64,000 nt of DNA, taken from Acinetobacter baylyi DSM 14961 = CIP 107474 (GTDB lineage Bacteria; Pseudomonadota; Gammaproteobacteria; Pseudomonadales; Moraxellaceae). The position numbers were made by a program, and so were the translations under genes. The DNA is taken from NCBI RefSeq assembly GCF_000368685.1, contig NZ_KB849628.1, positions 1,043,907 through 1,107,906 on the forward strand, written 5' to 3'. Below are positions 8,682 through 19,700 of this stretch, one piece after another. The notes beneath the pieces are model-generated. The model made no database searches. It had not been told where the DNA came from and worked only from the letters and a program-made list of their open reading frames with translations. Positions within the stretch are counted from its first letter, which is position 1. Each line of letters starts with the position of its first letter.

Positions 8682-9290
8682 TTAACTGGCTTTTTTACGT
8701 TTAAATTCCTCATAATAATGCCCACACTGTCGATAAAACTGTTCTCTAAAGCAGTGATATAAAACAGCCGTTTTTTCCTGTAGCTTAATTTTACCCTGTT
8801 CATTTAAAGCAATATCCTGTTTAATTTTTTCATAGACCAACATTGTCTCATCAGGTTCACCAACTACTTTTCCTGCTTTAGAATGCTCAAAAATTAAGAA
8901 ACTTAGCATACGCATGACAGCACGAAAATGCCCTTTACCAACTGCATCTTCACTCAATAAAACATGCCAACCTAAATCATTTTCTTCTGCATCATAATAT
9001 AATGCCAAGCGATCACGTTTTGCCTCATAAATTTCTAAATAGCCAACGTCTTTCCGATCAATTTGAATGATATATAAATGTTGATGATCATCACAAAGCA
9101 TTCTTTCAAAATAAACAGCCAGTTCAAGTTCAGATTTATTGAGCTGCCACTGCGGAATAATATGCGGTTGATGCATCCATTTGACTAGTAACGGTAAATC
9201 TTGTGGGAGTACGACATCACGTAAAGTATATGAAACTTGATGTTCTGCATAATCAAAAAAACCAGGCAATGCTTTTGATATTGTCTTCAT
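8682..9290 (-). CDS. fbsK: N-hydroxyputrescine acetyltransferase, IucB/AlcB-type GNAT (FbsK)
   Basis: The protein is a GNAT acyltransferase of the siderophore IucB/AlcB/RhbD type: LLVKWMHQPHIIPQW near the N-terminus, then YDAEENDLGWHVLLSED, the CoA-loop-like GKGHFRAV and VGEPDETMLVYEK. It should acetylate N-hydroxyputrescine to N-acetyl-N-hydroxyputrescine, the hydroxamate half of fimsbactin. I chose the ATG at 9290 (MKTISKALPGF) because it aligns with family starts and has a GAGA ribosome site; an upstream 25-residue hydrophobic frame extension is implausible. It is last in the fbsB-K group. Confidence 0.85.
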   Translation of the reverse strand: MKTISKALPGFFDYAEHQVSYTLRDVVLPQDLPLLVKWMHQPHIIPQWQLNKSELELAVYFERMLCDDHQHLYIIQIDRKDVGYLEIYEAKRDRLALYYDAEENDLGWHVLLSEDAVGKGHFRAVMRMLSFLIFEHSKAGKVVGEPDETMLVYEKIKQDIALNEQGKIKLQEKTAVLYHCFREQFYRQCGHYYEEFKRKKAS

Positions 9291-9373
9291 GACGAGTATT
9301 CTCTTTGAAAATAACAGCAAAATTTTAAGAATTAAAAGGATACTTTTTAATGAAAAGCATCCCAAGTAACTAA

Positions 9374-10534
9374 CTAATTCAAAGCATAATATTGCAGTGG
9401 TGGAAAACCGTTAAACTCAATCGAGCTATAACTTGTGGTATATGCACCCGTCGACAACCAGTACAAATGATCGCCAATTTCGAGAGATAATGGGAGTTCA
9501 TATTTTTTGTTCTGATACATGATATCCATACTGTCACATGTTGGACCTGCCAATATGATGTCATCACTGTTTCCAGTTTTTTTACACATAATTGGATACT
9601 GGATTGATTCACCTAATGTTTCAATTAGACCATTAAACACACCAACATCGGTATAAACCCAACGCTTTGTACCCGACTGTGGTCGCTGTGAAATCAGAAC
9701 AATTTCAGAAACCAAAATACCTGCATTGCCTACTAATGAACGTCCTGGCTCTAAAATAATCTGTTCTAGATGGTAAGACTTGAATATCTCAAGTGCCGCA
9801 TTAATTTGCTTAGAATAGTTATCAAATGCTTCCGTTTCCTGAACATATTGTGCAGGTAATCCTCCACCTAAATTTAGCATTTTTAGACGAATATTATGTT
9901 CAGTGGCTAATACATCAAAAATTGCTTTAGTTTCCTGTAAAGCACTGTCCCACAAGTCAATTTTTCGTTGTTGAGAGCCGACATGGAAAGAAATACCATA
10001 TGGAATGAGACCCAATTCCTTGGCTTTTATTGCTAATCTGATAACACATTCAGCATTACATCCAAACTTACCTGAAAGTGGCCAATCTGCTGTTTCTGAA
10101 CCATCAATTGATAACCTAAAAAATACCTTAGAACCTGGAGCATAGTGTGCAATGTTATTTAAATCGATATCCGAATCTGTGACATAAAGTCGTACGCCTT
10201 GATCATAAAAATATTGAATATCGATACGTTTTTTGATGGTATTTCCAAAAGCTAAACGTGATGCATCAACACCAAATGCTTGAACTTTTTTTAACTCATT
10301 AACGGAAGCTAAATCAAAATTTGAGCCCAATGAGTTTAAACGATCAATCACTTCATTTGCAGGATTAGCTTTCAATGCATAATAAATATCTGTATTTGGA
10401 AAACCTTGTTTTAATTCTAAATAGTGCTTTTCAATCACACTCAGATCTAAAACTAAAAATGGTGTATCTTTAGTTCTTACCAAATCTTCCAAATGATCTT
10501 TCATATTGCTTTGGAAATACAGGGGTAACTTCAT
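9374..10534 (-). CDS. fbsJ: PLP-dependent ornithine decarboxylase (FbsJ)
   Basis: A fold-type III (alanine-racemase-like) decarboxylase of 386 residues: PLP lysine K55 in YYALKANP, the phosphate loop LNLGGGLP, LEPGRSLVG, and the active-site loop GPTCDSMD. The family decarboxylates ornithine to putrescine. Its position between the N-monooxygenase and acetyltransferase genes shows it supplies putrescine for the hydroxamate arm. Gaps to the neighbours are 9 bp upstream and 83 bp downstream. Lysine or diaminopimelate decarboxylase activity cannot be excluded from sequence alone, but the pathway context favours ornithine. Confidence 0.87.
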   Translation of the reverse strand: MKLPLYFQSNMKDHLEDLVRTKDTPFLVLDLSVIEKHYLELKQGFPNTDIYYALKANPANEVIDRLNSLGSNFDLASVNELKKVQAFGVDASRLAFGNTIKKRIDIQYFYDQGVRLYVTDSDIDLNNIAHYAPGSKVFFRLSIDGSETADWPLSGKFGCNAECVIRLAIKAKELGLIPYGISFHVGSQQRKIDLWDSALQETKAIFDVLATEHNIRLKMLNLGGGLPAQYVQETEAFDNYSKQINAALEIFKSYHLEQIILEPGRSLVGNAGILVSEIVLISQRPQSGTKRWVYTDVGVFNGLIETLGESIQYPIMCKKTGNSDDIILAGPTCDSMDIMYQNKKYELPLSLEIGDHLYWLSTGAYTTSYSSIEFNGFPPLQYYALN

Positions 10535-10543
10535 TTTAATATC

Positions 10544-11884
10544 CTAAAAATATAATTTTGTGTGCTGTGGTTTAGGCTTTGTTTTTAGTGTTGTCACAAT
10601 TTCATCTTCCAAAGGTGCAAACTCTTGGTAAGCAATTCGTTTTTCAACAGGATAAACTTCACGCCCTAAAATGCTATTGATAATGATGGCATTGCGATAA
10701 CAGCCCATACCTAAATCTGGAACTGTGAATCCATGTGAATAAATGCCAATGTTTTGTGCAAAAATAGTGTTTTTATCGTTAATGCTATAATTCCAATTAA
10801 CTTGAATACGGTTTTTATTGTCCCAGTTGATTTGCGAACGAATTGGTGTCAAACATTCTGGAATGTTGTATTCATATCCAAGCGCAAGAATCAAAACCTC
10901 ACTGTGTAATTTGAAACTTTTATTAATATCTGAGTTTTTAAAGATCAGATCTAAATGTGAGTCTTGTTGAGTCACCATTTCTAAAGCACAATTTGGCATC
11001 ATACGTGTCGCTATCGGAGCATAAAGTGATTTTTGATATAAAAGATCATAGATTCGGTTGACAAAACTTAACTCAATACCTTTATATAATGCACTTTGAG
11101 AACCAATCACTTGATCACGCTTATTTTGCTCAAGCGAATGAAAATGTGAAGTATAATCTGGTGAAGTATATTCTAGTGTTAACTTACCCAAATCCATTGA
11201 AAAGAAATGCGGAGCTTTTGTCAGCCAATTCAATTGATATTCATGCTGATCTATCTCACTAAGTAAGTCATAATAAATTTCTGCACCACTTTGCCCACCG
11301 CCCACAATGGTGATGGATTTTTTATTGAGATAATCTTTTTTATATTTTAAATAATCTGCGCTAGAATGAACATTATCTGAGTAGCCTTGACAGAATTTTG
11401 GCATAACAGGAGTAGTTCCTGTACCCAATACTAAATTTTTGGTGATGACAGTTATCTCACCTTGAGGTTGTTTTACTGTGACTGTATAAAGCTCACCGAC
11501 TTCATCATAATCTATTTCATCGACAAAACTTTTAAAATGAACATTCTCAAGTTGTGATGTGACCCATTTGCAGTAAAGATTATATTCAGCACGTAAAATG
11601 AAAAAATTTTCACGAATAAAGAACTGATATAGTTTATTGTTAAGCTTTAAATAGTTCAAAAAAGAGTAGTGACTCTTCGGATCTGCAAAACTGACAAGGT
11701 CAGCTATAAATGGAATTTGTAATGTACTGCCTTCAGGCATAATGCCAGAATGCCAATCAAACTCCTCTTTAGGATCAAAAAAAATAGTTTTTAATTCTGA
11801 TAATGGAGCTGTGAGACAAGCTAACCCTAAATTAAATGGCCCTACACCGACACCTACAATGTCATAAATCTGTTGTGTACTCAT
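10544..11884 (-). CDS. fbsI: FAD/NADPH-dependent amine N-monooxygenase, IucD/SidA type (FbsI)
   Basis: The 446-residue enzyme carries the FAD motif GVGVGPFNLGLA at the N-terminus, the NADPH motif IVGGGQSGAEIYYDL in the middle and the ALGY signature (LILALGYEY) near the C-terminus, as in IucD, PvdA and SidA. In the fimsbactin pathway FbsI hydroxylates the primary amine of putrescine. The adjacent decarboxylase gene supports the diamine, rather than the amino acid, as substrate. It sits 13 bp after fbsH and 9 bp before fbsJ. Confidence 0.9.
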   Translation of the reverse strand: MSTQQIYDIVGVGVGPFNLGLACLTAPLSELKTIFFDPKEEFDWHSGIMPEGSTLQIPFIADLVSFADPKSHYSFLNYLKLNNKLYQFFIRENFFILRAEYNLYCKWVTSQLENVHFKSFVDEIDYDEVGELYTVTVKQPQGEITVITKNLVLGTGTTPVMPKFCQGYSDNVHSSADYLKYKKDYLNKKSITIVGGGQSGAEIYYDLLSEIDQHEYQLNWLTKAPHFFSMDLGKLTLEYTSPDYTSHFHSLEQNKRDQVIGSQSALYKGIELSFVNRIYDLLYQKSLYAPIATRMMPNCALEMVTQQDSHLDLIFKNSDINKSFKLHSEVLILALGYEYNIPECLTPIRSQINWDNKNRIQVNWNYSINDKNTIFAQNIGIYSHGFTVPDLGMGCYRNAIIINSILGREVYPVEKRIAYQEFAPLEDEIVTTLKTKPKPQHTKLYF

Positions 11885-11897
11885 TTTTAATTCCTTC

Positions 11898-13517
11898 TTA
11901 TCCCAGTTTTTGTCTATTTACTTTACCAACATGGGTATATTTAAAATCCGCTACAACGTCTATTTCATCTGGAATTTTAAAATGCGCAATATTTTTACCT
12001 GTTAAAAACTTACGAATATTTTTTAAACTAATTTCATGATCTTCATGTTTAGGAATGATGATGGCTTTAATCCGTTCACCCAAATGTTCATCGCTGACAC
12101 CAATCACGCAGACATCTTTAACAGTTGGATATTGCAAAATGAATTCTTCAATTTCGCTGGGTGTGACTTTTTCTCCAGAACGATTAATCTGCTCTTTCTC
12201 ACGTCCAGTCACGACAATATTGAGGTCATCATCTAAATAGCCGATATCTCCTGTTTTATAAAAACCATCATCAGTAAATGAACGGCGATTAATTTCATGC
12301 AAGTTATAATAGCCATTAATAGTGTACGGACCACGGGTTTGAATATGACCAATCGCATTGATTGGCAAAGCTTGTCCATGATGATCAGTAATGCGTATTT
12401 CATCTAAATGTGACAGCTTCTTACCCTGGGTTTGAATAGTCACCGCATTGGTATCATCTAAATGAGTGAAATTTACTAAACCTTCAGCCATGCCATACAC
12501 TTGTTGTAATTTGACTTGGAACTGATCAATAATTTGCTCAGCAAGTGATGGTAAAAGCTTCGCTCCACCTACTTGAATCACCTTTAAACTAGAGAGATCG
12601 TAGTCTTTTAGACTTTCGGCATTGAGCCATAAAGTAGCAATTGCAGGCACCAAAGACACCTGTTCAATCTTGTATTTTTGGATCAGCTCAAAACAAACTC
12701 GGGGTTGTGTTAATTGACTCAGCACCACCGTTCCACCTGCATAGAACACACCAAGAAAACCAGGTGAACTCATACAAAAGTTGTGCATTACAGGTAACAC
12801 CACCAGTTGCTTGGTCTGTGGATTTAAACCTGCAACCTCGACACTTTTTTCAATCGAATAAATATAATCAGCATGAGTGCGTGGAATCAGTTTTGGTAAA
12901 CCCGTTGTCCCCCCTGACAGTTGTAAAAATGCAATGTCTTCTGAAGAACTTAAAGCTTGAATATTGGTATCTAAGTTGAGATGTTTTAACTGAGGTAACG
13001 AGCCTGCAATAGTCTCTTGACTCAATATCGTTTCTCTAAACCAAAGCTGAAAGTTCGGCACAGAAAATTCTTCACAAACATCGACTGCAGTGATTTCATT
13101 AGCCGTACCACATAATTTGATAAACCCTACTGCACGACTTTGCCGTGCAATATTTTCAATTTCATAAGCGCCATGACCATGCAAACAAAAGACTGGTCTT
13201 GCACCAATGGCATATAAACCAAAAATAACAATAAACACTTCAATCACATTGGGTGATTGCAATAAAACAAAGTCTGTTTCTCGAATACCTTTATGTTTTA
13301 AGTATGCGCCGTAGCGAATGGCATAGTCATACAATTGTTTATAGGTCAGTTGTTTTTGGTCTTGAATAGCCGCAATACAGTCACCAAAACGACTAACTGA
13401 ATCTGCTAGCATTTGAAAATGGGTATTCGATTTCCAACAACCTTCTGCACGATACTGTTTGGCTCTCGATTCAGGAAATGGAACATAGCCTTGTTGAATA
13501 TCTTGTTCTAAAAACAT
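11898..13517 (-). CDS. fbsH: 2,3-dihydroxybenzoate-AMP ligase, EntE/DhbE type (FbsH)
   Basis: A stand-alone aryl-adenylating enzyme of 539 residues, the usual EntE length (about 536). The N-terminus PFPESRAKQYRAEGCWKS matches the EntE start. Core motifs are LQLSGGTTGLPKLIPRTH (A3), QVYGMAEG (A5), YKTGDIGYLDDD (A7), GREKEQINRSGEKVTPSEIE (A8) and the catalytic Lys near the C-terminus (HVGKVNRQKL). It activates DHB and loads the aryl-carrier domain at the start of FbsE. The ribosome site is AAAGGA. Confidence 0.92.
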   Translation of the reverse strand: MFLEQDIQQGYVPFPESRAKQYRAEGCWKSNTHFQMLADSVSRFGDCIAAIQDQKQLTYKQLYDYAIRYGAYLKHKGIRETDFVLLQSPNVIEVFIVIFGLYAIGARPVFCLHGHGAYEIENIARQSRAVGFIKLCGTANEITAVDVCEEFSVPNFQLWFRETILSQETIAGSLPQLKHLNLDTNIQALSSSEDIAFLQLSGGTTGLPKLIPRTHADYIYSIEKSVEVAGLNPQTKQLVVLPVMHNFCMSSPGFLGVFYAGGTVVLSQLTQPRVCFELIQKYKIEQVSLVPAIATLWLNAESLKDYDLSSLKVIQVGGAKLLPSLAEQIIDQFQVKLQQVYGMAEGLVNFTHLDDTNAVTIQTQGKKLSHLDEIRITDHHGQALPINAIGHIQTRGPYTINGYYNLHEINRRSFTDDGFYKTGDIGYLDDDLNIVVTGREKEQINRSGEKVTPSEIEEFILQYPTVKDVCVIGVSDEHLGERIKAIIIPKHEDHEISLKNIRKFLTGKNIAHFKIPDEIDVVADFKYTHVGKVNRQKLG

Positions 13518-13529
13518 GAACTGAATCCT

Positions 13530-16500
13530 TTAAATTGCCAATTCTGGAAGTTGAATGGTTGACAGCTGATGACGGATTTCCATGACATCAATCTGCGTGC
13601 ATTCTTCTGACTGCGTATCGATGTGGATAAAACTTTCTAAAACCTGTTGCGCCACCTGACGAATCAATTGAATTTGTATCTCGTTATAACGATTTACACG
13701 ATAGTTAATCACCACACGCAGGCGTTCTTTTTCAGAACTCGGCTCTTCATAAACTTCAAAATGCAAACCAAATTTAGCTGTATCTCGCTCTGGTTCAATC
13801 AATTCAAAGCCTATTTCGTCACCAGAATTAAGTTGGAATACACCCGTTAAGGCATTTTGAGCATGTAGTTGCACATAAACTTCATATGGGCTTTCTGTCC
13901 ATTCTTCACCTTCAGCGCGAATATTGTCTTCTACAATGGCAAATGGAATATCTGCATATTCTTGTGCTTTAAAGATATTGTTCTGAACTTGATTAACTAA
14001 GTCTTTAATGCTTAAGCTTTCATTGAACTGTATGTAATGCATGACTACATTGGTGAAATAACCCAGCGTATCTTGATAATTTGGATCTTGGCGACACGCC
14101 ACTGATGTCCCAGACAAAACTTTTTTACCTGCACCCAAGTAATAGGTGGTGAGTAGTAATCCGGCATAGACTACATAAAATAAAGAAGAGCGATACTGAC
14201 GTGCTAAAGCATACAGTTGCTCAACTTGTATTGCCGTAAAATTAAATTCAACAGCAGCGCCTGAAACATCATCTAGATTATTTTCAGGAGGTGGCATATC
14301 TACATCGTTCCTGTAGGCTGGCAATAACGGCTGTTGTTTTTTTATTTTCCCAATCGTGTTCATCCAATATTGAATATGTGCTTGTAGTGCAGAATCATCT
14401 TGCGCCATTGCATATTCGTGAAATTGGCGTGGTGTTTTCTCCCAAATTGGTGCTTTTCCGTCGACACGGCTTGTATAAGCTTGAATCAACTCACGCATCA
14501 AAATACCCGACGACCATTCATCCATCGCAATGTGATAGAGCAACATCGACAGAATATGCTGTCCCTGTTCATCTTTCATAAAACGAACACGAATTGGGAA
14601 CTCTTGCATCAAATCAAAAGAATGATTCGCTTCAGCACGTAAAATCTGCTGGGCACTTTGTCCAACCTGATGTTCAGAACCCCAGAACCATGGATGCTGA
14701 TTTAACCGATCCATCGGAATGACCGTTTGAAAAATCTCACCTTGATCTGCCTGAACAAAAATACTGCGCATTACATGATGCCGTTTTAGAATGTCTAAAA
14801 ATGCATCGTAAAAAGCCTGTTCATTTACCGTTTCACTAAAACGGAAGGCAAATGGAATATTGTACATCGCATCCCGGCCTTGATTTGAAAAGCCCATAAA
14901 CGCTTTTTGCAATAAAGTCAGTGGTGCCACAATTTCACGATTATCATCTGCTACTGAGCTGTCCTTAACTCGATCACTCAAATATTCCACACATTGCGAT
15001 AATTCCAATGCAGTCGGTGCATTGAAGAAATCTGCAATTTTAATGAGCAATCCATGCTGGGTTTGCAATTTGCCAATGACACGCGTAGCTAAAATTGAAT
15101 GGCCACCAAAATCAAAAAAATTATCATCGGCTTGTAAATTTGGATTCATCAGGACTTGTTTAAACTCATCCAGAATCAATTGTGTAATTGATGCATCTAC
15201 TTGTGGTTGAACCGATGAAGTTGGTTGAGCCCAATGTTCTTGATCAGAACCATATGGAGAAGCCTGATGGCCAAATGCAAAAATTGCTGCTTCTTCAAGC
15301 CGCTGCTGTGCATCCAGATGTAAAAATTCAATCCATTGCTCTAGTAGTAATAAACCAATTTTCTTAGATAATTTTTCACCTGTGGTGAGTTCAAAATGAA
15401 TCTCATCAGCTTTAATCTGAAAGGCCAAGGTCAAGTCATAATCTGAATGAATGGGCGGAATGATCAATGTTGATGTTTCAACTTGCTCCAATTTTAAGAA
15501 TTGACTGCCATCGATAAATTGCGTCACTAAAACATTTGGAATCGTGTTTCTTTTCGTTTTGGTAGCAGACAAAATCTGTTCAATCGAAATATTATGAACC
15601 ATGCCCTGCAATATTTGATTGCGTACATTTACAATCGATTCTTTTTCTTTATTTTCAATATTCGATTCTTGTTCAGAGTATTCAGGCCGTAAAATTCGGA
15701 TAGGTAAAATATTTGAACTTGACCGAATTTGGCTAAGGCTAGATGCTTCATACTGTTCGACAATCGGTACAAAAAGATCAATTGACTGTGTACCAAATAA
15801 ATGATTTAAGTACCCTCCAAACTGGGCAACCACGGTATGAAAAATCGATGCTTGCGCCCGCTCGCTTAATTGTTTTAAGCCCTTCAATGGTATGCTGCTA
15901 GAGCAACGTACAGCTTTTTGCTCATAATCAAAGATTGTATTTTGACCATACTGAATTATTGATGCTTGAACATTCGGTGCTCGGCAAAATTTTGGCCAAT
16001 CTAACTGGTTTAATCCCGTAGGAAATATAGTTTTCCAATATTGCAATGCATTTTGGGAATTCACCAAAACTTTTGCTGGTATTTTAGATGATAATTCAAT
16101 GTGTGAATTCGATGCTGTTAACACACCGTCAAGCTGTGCATAATTCTGGCTAAGCTGCGCAAAAATGGGTTGCCAAGCAGAATCATCTAACAAGATATGA
16201 TGTCCTAAAATACCTAAAATGACCTCATGATGACTTTGCGGCAGTAGCGTAAACTGAATCGCTGGAGCTTTCGCCAAATTGATCGGTTTCTGAATCCAAG
16301 ACAACAGATACTGAACCGCTTCTTGTTCAGACTTGACCACATGAATATTCATCTCAAAAGGTGTGTGTTCATCATGGTATTTATTTAATATGCCTTCATC
16401 ATCCAAGTCATAACGTAAATTTAGATTTGAATCACCCTCATAAAGTTTTTGAATGGCATTGGATAATCGAGAAATCTCAATCTCGCCACTTAACCGAAAC

Positions 16501-16730
16501 GCTAATATAAATGGTCCTGAAGATGCCAATGGATCTTGTTGATGCAGCATCCATGCACGTTCTTCAGTAAAAGAAAGTTGCACACCATTTTTTTCAATGT
16601 TTATGATCTGATTTTCTGTGTAATGTTCAACCGCTTCAGTTGAGATACGCTCTGATAATCCAATATCCTGCAACTTACTTTCAAATAAACTCAATAAGTC
16701 ATCACTCATGATGGATGGTTGGTTACTCAT
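13530..16730 (-). CDS. fbsG: Non-ribosomal peptide synthetase, C-PCP-C layout (FbsG)
   Basis: The 1066-residue protein has a first condensation domain (SFTEERAWMLHQQDP near residue 53; active-site GHHILLDDSAW), a carrier domain with FFDFGGHS (Ser545), and a second condensation domain (active-site YHIAMDEWS). There is no adenylation or thioesterase domain. C domains lacking a partner A domain fit a terminal module that joins acyl chains to the amine and hydroxyl acceptors, here acetyl-hydroxyputrescine and a second DHB arm. Both C motifs deviate from HHxxxDG: the first reads HHxxxDD and the second YHxxxDE. It lies 15 bp after fbsF. Confidence 0.88.
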   Translation of the reverse strand: MSNQPSIMSDDLLSLFESKLQDIGLSERISTEAVEHYTENQIINIEKNGVQLSFTEERAWMLHQQDPLASSGPFILAFRLSGEIEISRLSNAIQKLYEGDSNLNLRYDLDDEGILNKYHDEHTPFEMNIHVVKSEQEAVQYLLSWIQKPINLAKAPAIQFTLLPQSHHEVILGILGHHILLDDSAWQPIFAQLSQNYAQLDGVLTASNSHIELSSKIPAKVLVNSQNALQYWKTIFPTGLNQLDWPKFCRAPNVQASIIQYGQNTIFDYEQKAVRCSSSIPLKGLKQLSERAQASIFHTVVAQFGGYLNHLFGTQSIDLFVPIVEQYEASSLSQIRSSSNILPIRILRPEYSEQESNIENKEKESIVNVRNQILQGMVHNISIEQILSATKTKRNTIPNVLVTQFIDGSQFLKLEQVETSTLIIPPIHSDYDLTLAFQIKADEIHFELTTGEKLSKKIGLLLLEQWIEFLHLDAQQRLEEAAIFAFGHQASPYGSDQEHWAQPTSSVQPQVDASITQLILDEFKQVLMNPNLQADDNFFDFGGHSILATRVIGKLQTQHGLLIKIADFFNAPTALELSQCVEYLSDRVKDSSVADDNREIVAPLTLLQKAFMGFSNQGRDAMYNIPFAFRFSETVNEQAFYDAFLDILKRHHVMRSIFVQADQGEIFQTVIPMDRLNQHPWFWGSEHQVGQSAQQILRAEANHSFDLMQEFPIRVRFMKDEQGQHILSMLLYHIAMDEWSSGILMRELIQAYTSRVDGKAPIWEKTPRQFHEYAMAQDDSALQAHIQYWMNTIGKIKKQQPLLPAYRNDVDMPPPENNLDDVSGAAVEFNFTAIQVEQLYALARQYRSSLFYVVYAGLLLTTYYLGAGKKVLSGTSVACRQDPNYQDTLGYFTNVVMHYIQFNESLSIKDLVNQVQNNIFKAQEYADIPFAIVEDNIRAEGEEWTESPYEVYVQLHAQNALTGVFQLNSGDEIGFELIEPERDTAKFGLHFEVYEEPSSEKERLRVVINYRVNRYNEIQIQLIRQVAQQVLESFIHIDTQSEECTQIDVMEIRHQLSTIQLPELAI

Positions 16731-16745
16731 GTTCGACTCCTTTTT

Positions 16746-19700
16746 TTATTTCTGATGTAGTTGTGATTCAATATTCATGACGATGTCACCAATAGTTTTA
16801 CACTTGGCTAAATCAGAAAATTGGATCGAAGTATTGAGCTGTTGAGAAAAATGCTTCGCTAAACGATTTAAATGACCTGAACTAATACCTAGCGCTAAAA
16901 TTTCTGTATCCAAAAATAAATCGGCTTGACCTGTATGATTTGCCAAAGACATTTGCAGATGATGAATCACGTCTTTCGCAATAGAAGGTTGCTGCGCTGT
17001 TTGCGTAAAACCTGTTGCTTTACTCGTTTGTTGAGTGCCATGGGCTGTATCTTGTACTTCTTTTACTGCACGAAAATTTGGATGATCATTGGTTGCTTTG
17101 GCATAAGTTTGATAGAGAAAATCATGAGCCACTTGCTTTAACGTTTTACGGTCAATTTTTCCATTACGGGTAATTGGAAATTCTGCTAAAGGTACCCAAC
17201 GTGATGGAATATGTGAGTTCGGTACATAGTCTTGTAGAAATTGACGTAACTCAGATGGACGCATACTATTTAAATCTGCATGATCGGTCTTGTAAATCGC
17301 CACCAACTCATTGCCTTCATACACTGGATTGGTACAGGTTATGACCACGCAGTCGGTAATCTTTGCATGTTTCAATAAGGCATTTTCAATTTCTGATGCC
17401 GCAATACGCACACCACGTACTTTTAAATATCCCTCATCACGACCTGCAAAAATAATATTGCCATCTTCTCTTAAGTAACCTTTATCACTCATGCGAAACA
17501 CACGATGGATTTCACCATTTGGTAAGGTTAACAACACAAAATCCTTTTGTGTCAACTTGCCATCCAGTAAATAACCATTGGCAAGATTAATACCAGACAT
17601 GTACAACTGCCCTACCACACCTGGCGGACAAAACTCACCAAATTTATTTAAGATGTAATAACGGTTATGCACCATTTCCTTACCATAAGGAATGACGTCG
17701 ATATCTTCAGATGTAATCTCATGCCAAATACTCCAAATTGTAGTTTCAGTTGGACCACCAATCGAAATCAAACGAGTATTCGGTAAAATTTCACGAAGTT
17801 TTTGCACGACAGAAGGTTTGACATAATCACCGCCTTGATTAATCAGACGAATACTTTGTAATTGACTCGGTTCGGCTGAAGTGAGCAACATATCGACCAT
17901 TGCTGGAACAGTACACCAGATTGAAACCTGGTATCGTTCAATGAGTTCAGCCCATGCCACAGCACTTTTCGCTTCTTCCAGAGTTGGAACCACCAAAGTG
18001 CCTCCAACAGACAAAGGAGCCATCAAATCAAAAATTGACATATCGTGATGGAATGGCGTTGCCGCTAAATGAATATCCTTATCATTAATTCCCCAGAAAT
18101 CAATGGTTTCCTGTAGTACATGCGCTGTAGCACGGTTATTCAGTACCACGCATTTTGGTGTACCCGTACTACCTGAGGTATATAAATAATAGGCAGGTGA
18201 TGCATCATAATGGTGGTGCCAACTTAGTTCAGATTCAAACTTAGATTCAGCACTACCAGAATATAAATTTGAATTGGATGAAACCTTTAAAATTTCATCA
18301 ATATTCAGTGTGAGTAAACCTTCAATAGGTGAAGTCGAAATGGCTAAATCTGCACGACTGTTTTTAAGAATGTACTGCTGACGTAATTTTGGTGAGTCCA
18401 TATCGACAGGTAACCAAACAATCCCCGATAAAGCACACGCTAAAATCGTATAAATATGTTCAGGACTTTTACGTAAACAGATAGCCACCACTTGGTTTTG
18501 ACCAATTTGTGCCAAATCAAGTGCACGGCGAACTTTCGCAACATGAGCACCTAGCTCAGCATAAGTAACCTTCTTTCCGTCGTAAATTAAAGCGGTTTTA
18601 TTTGGAATTTTTTCAAATAAATGACACTGAATATTGGCTAAATAATCAACCACTTCAACATGTTGATAATCATCCGAAATATCTGCATCATCGGATAAAA
18701 CTGCTATATTGCAGATGTGCTTTGGCTGTTGTAATTCACCATTCAGCTTAGTTAAATCATTGAGTCGGGCCAACAATGCATCTGCTAAATCTTGAATCAT
18801 TGTTTCACTTAATGCCTCTTCAACAAAATCAAGATCAATAACTAATTCAGATTGTGCAGATAAAGACAAACGAATATCTAAAGCCAATTGCGGTGTTTGT
18901 GTTTGCCCAACAGCATAACGAATATGATCATGTTGTGGTGGTTTAACCCATGACAAACCATTGGTTAATGCCACAGGTAAAACAATTGATTCTTTTAAAG
19001 TTCTCATCAAATATTTAGATAGTTCAATGCCAGAATATGAGGTATGGCCCATACATTCCAAAATTTGTTTTTGGGTCGATTTGATTTGATCGACAAGACT
19101 CATTTCTGGAGAATATTGATAATCCAATACAATGAAAGAAGAACTGTTGCCCACTGTTTTATGCAATGCCGAATGAGATACAGGCATAGAAATCAACAAT
19201 TTTTGCTCTTCTGTCCAACGAGAAAGCACATCTAAAATCAATGTAGTTAATAAGGCATTTGGAAAAACTTTATACTGGGCAGCCAACTTTGATAATTGAT
19301 CAAATTGCGACTTTGCAAGCACTACACTGCGACGCCCATAATGTGGATGAGTAATGGTTTCAAGTGTATTAGCCCAAGGTAATTGGCTAACTTCATCTAC
19401 TTGTGATAATTTTTCATGCCAAAATTGACGATCTTTTTCTGTTGCGTTAAAAAAATCAATATCATCCGTATTCGACTTTTTTTCTTCACTACTCAGTAAA
19501 TTGTTTAAATCACGAGTAAAGTCAAATAATTGGTCTAAAAGAACAGAGATCGAATAACCATCAATAATTAAACCATCAAAACTGGTCAACACTACGGATG
19601 ATACTTCAGCTTTTTCTGGTAATTGAATTAATGCGATTTGCCAAGGTGATATGGCTAAATCATGTAAAAAATAGCGATATTCTTCACGTAATAGGTCTAA

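Noticed and set aside
12641..12979. 112-codon rightward ORF opposite fbsH
   Set aside because: Antisense to a well-supported adenylating enzyme gene; no start signal or recognisable domain.
14291..14642. Two overlapping rightward ORFs opposite fbsG
   Set aside because: Both are complementary-strand shadows of the second condensation domain.
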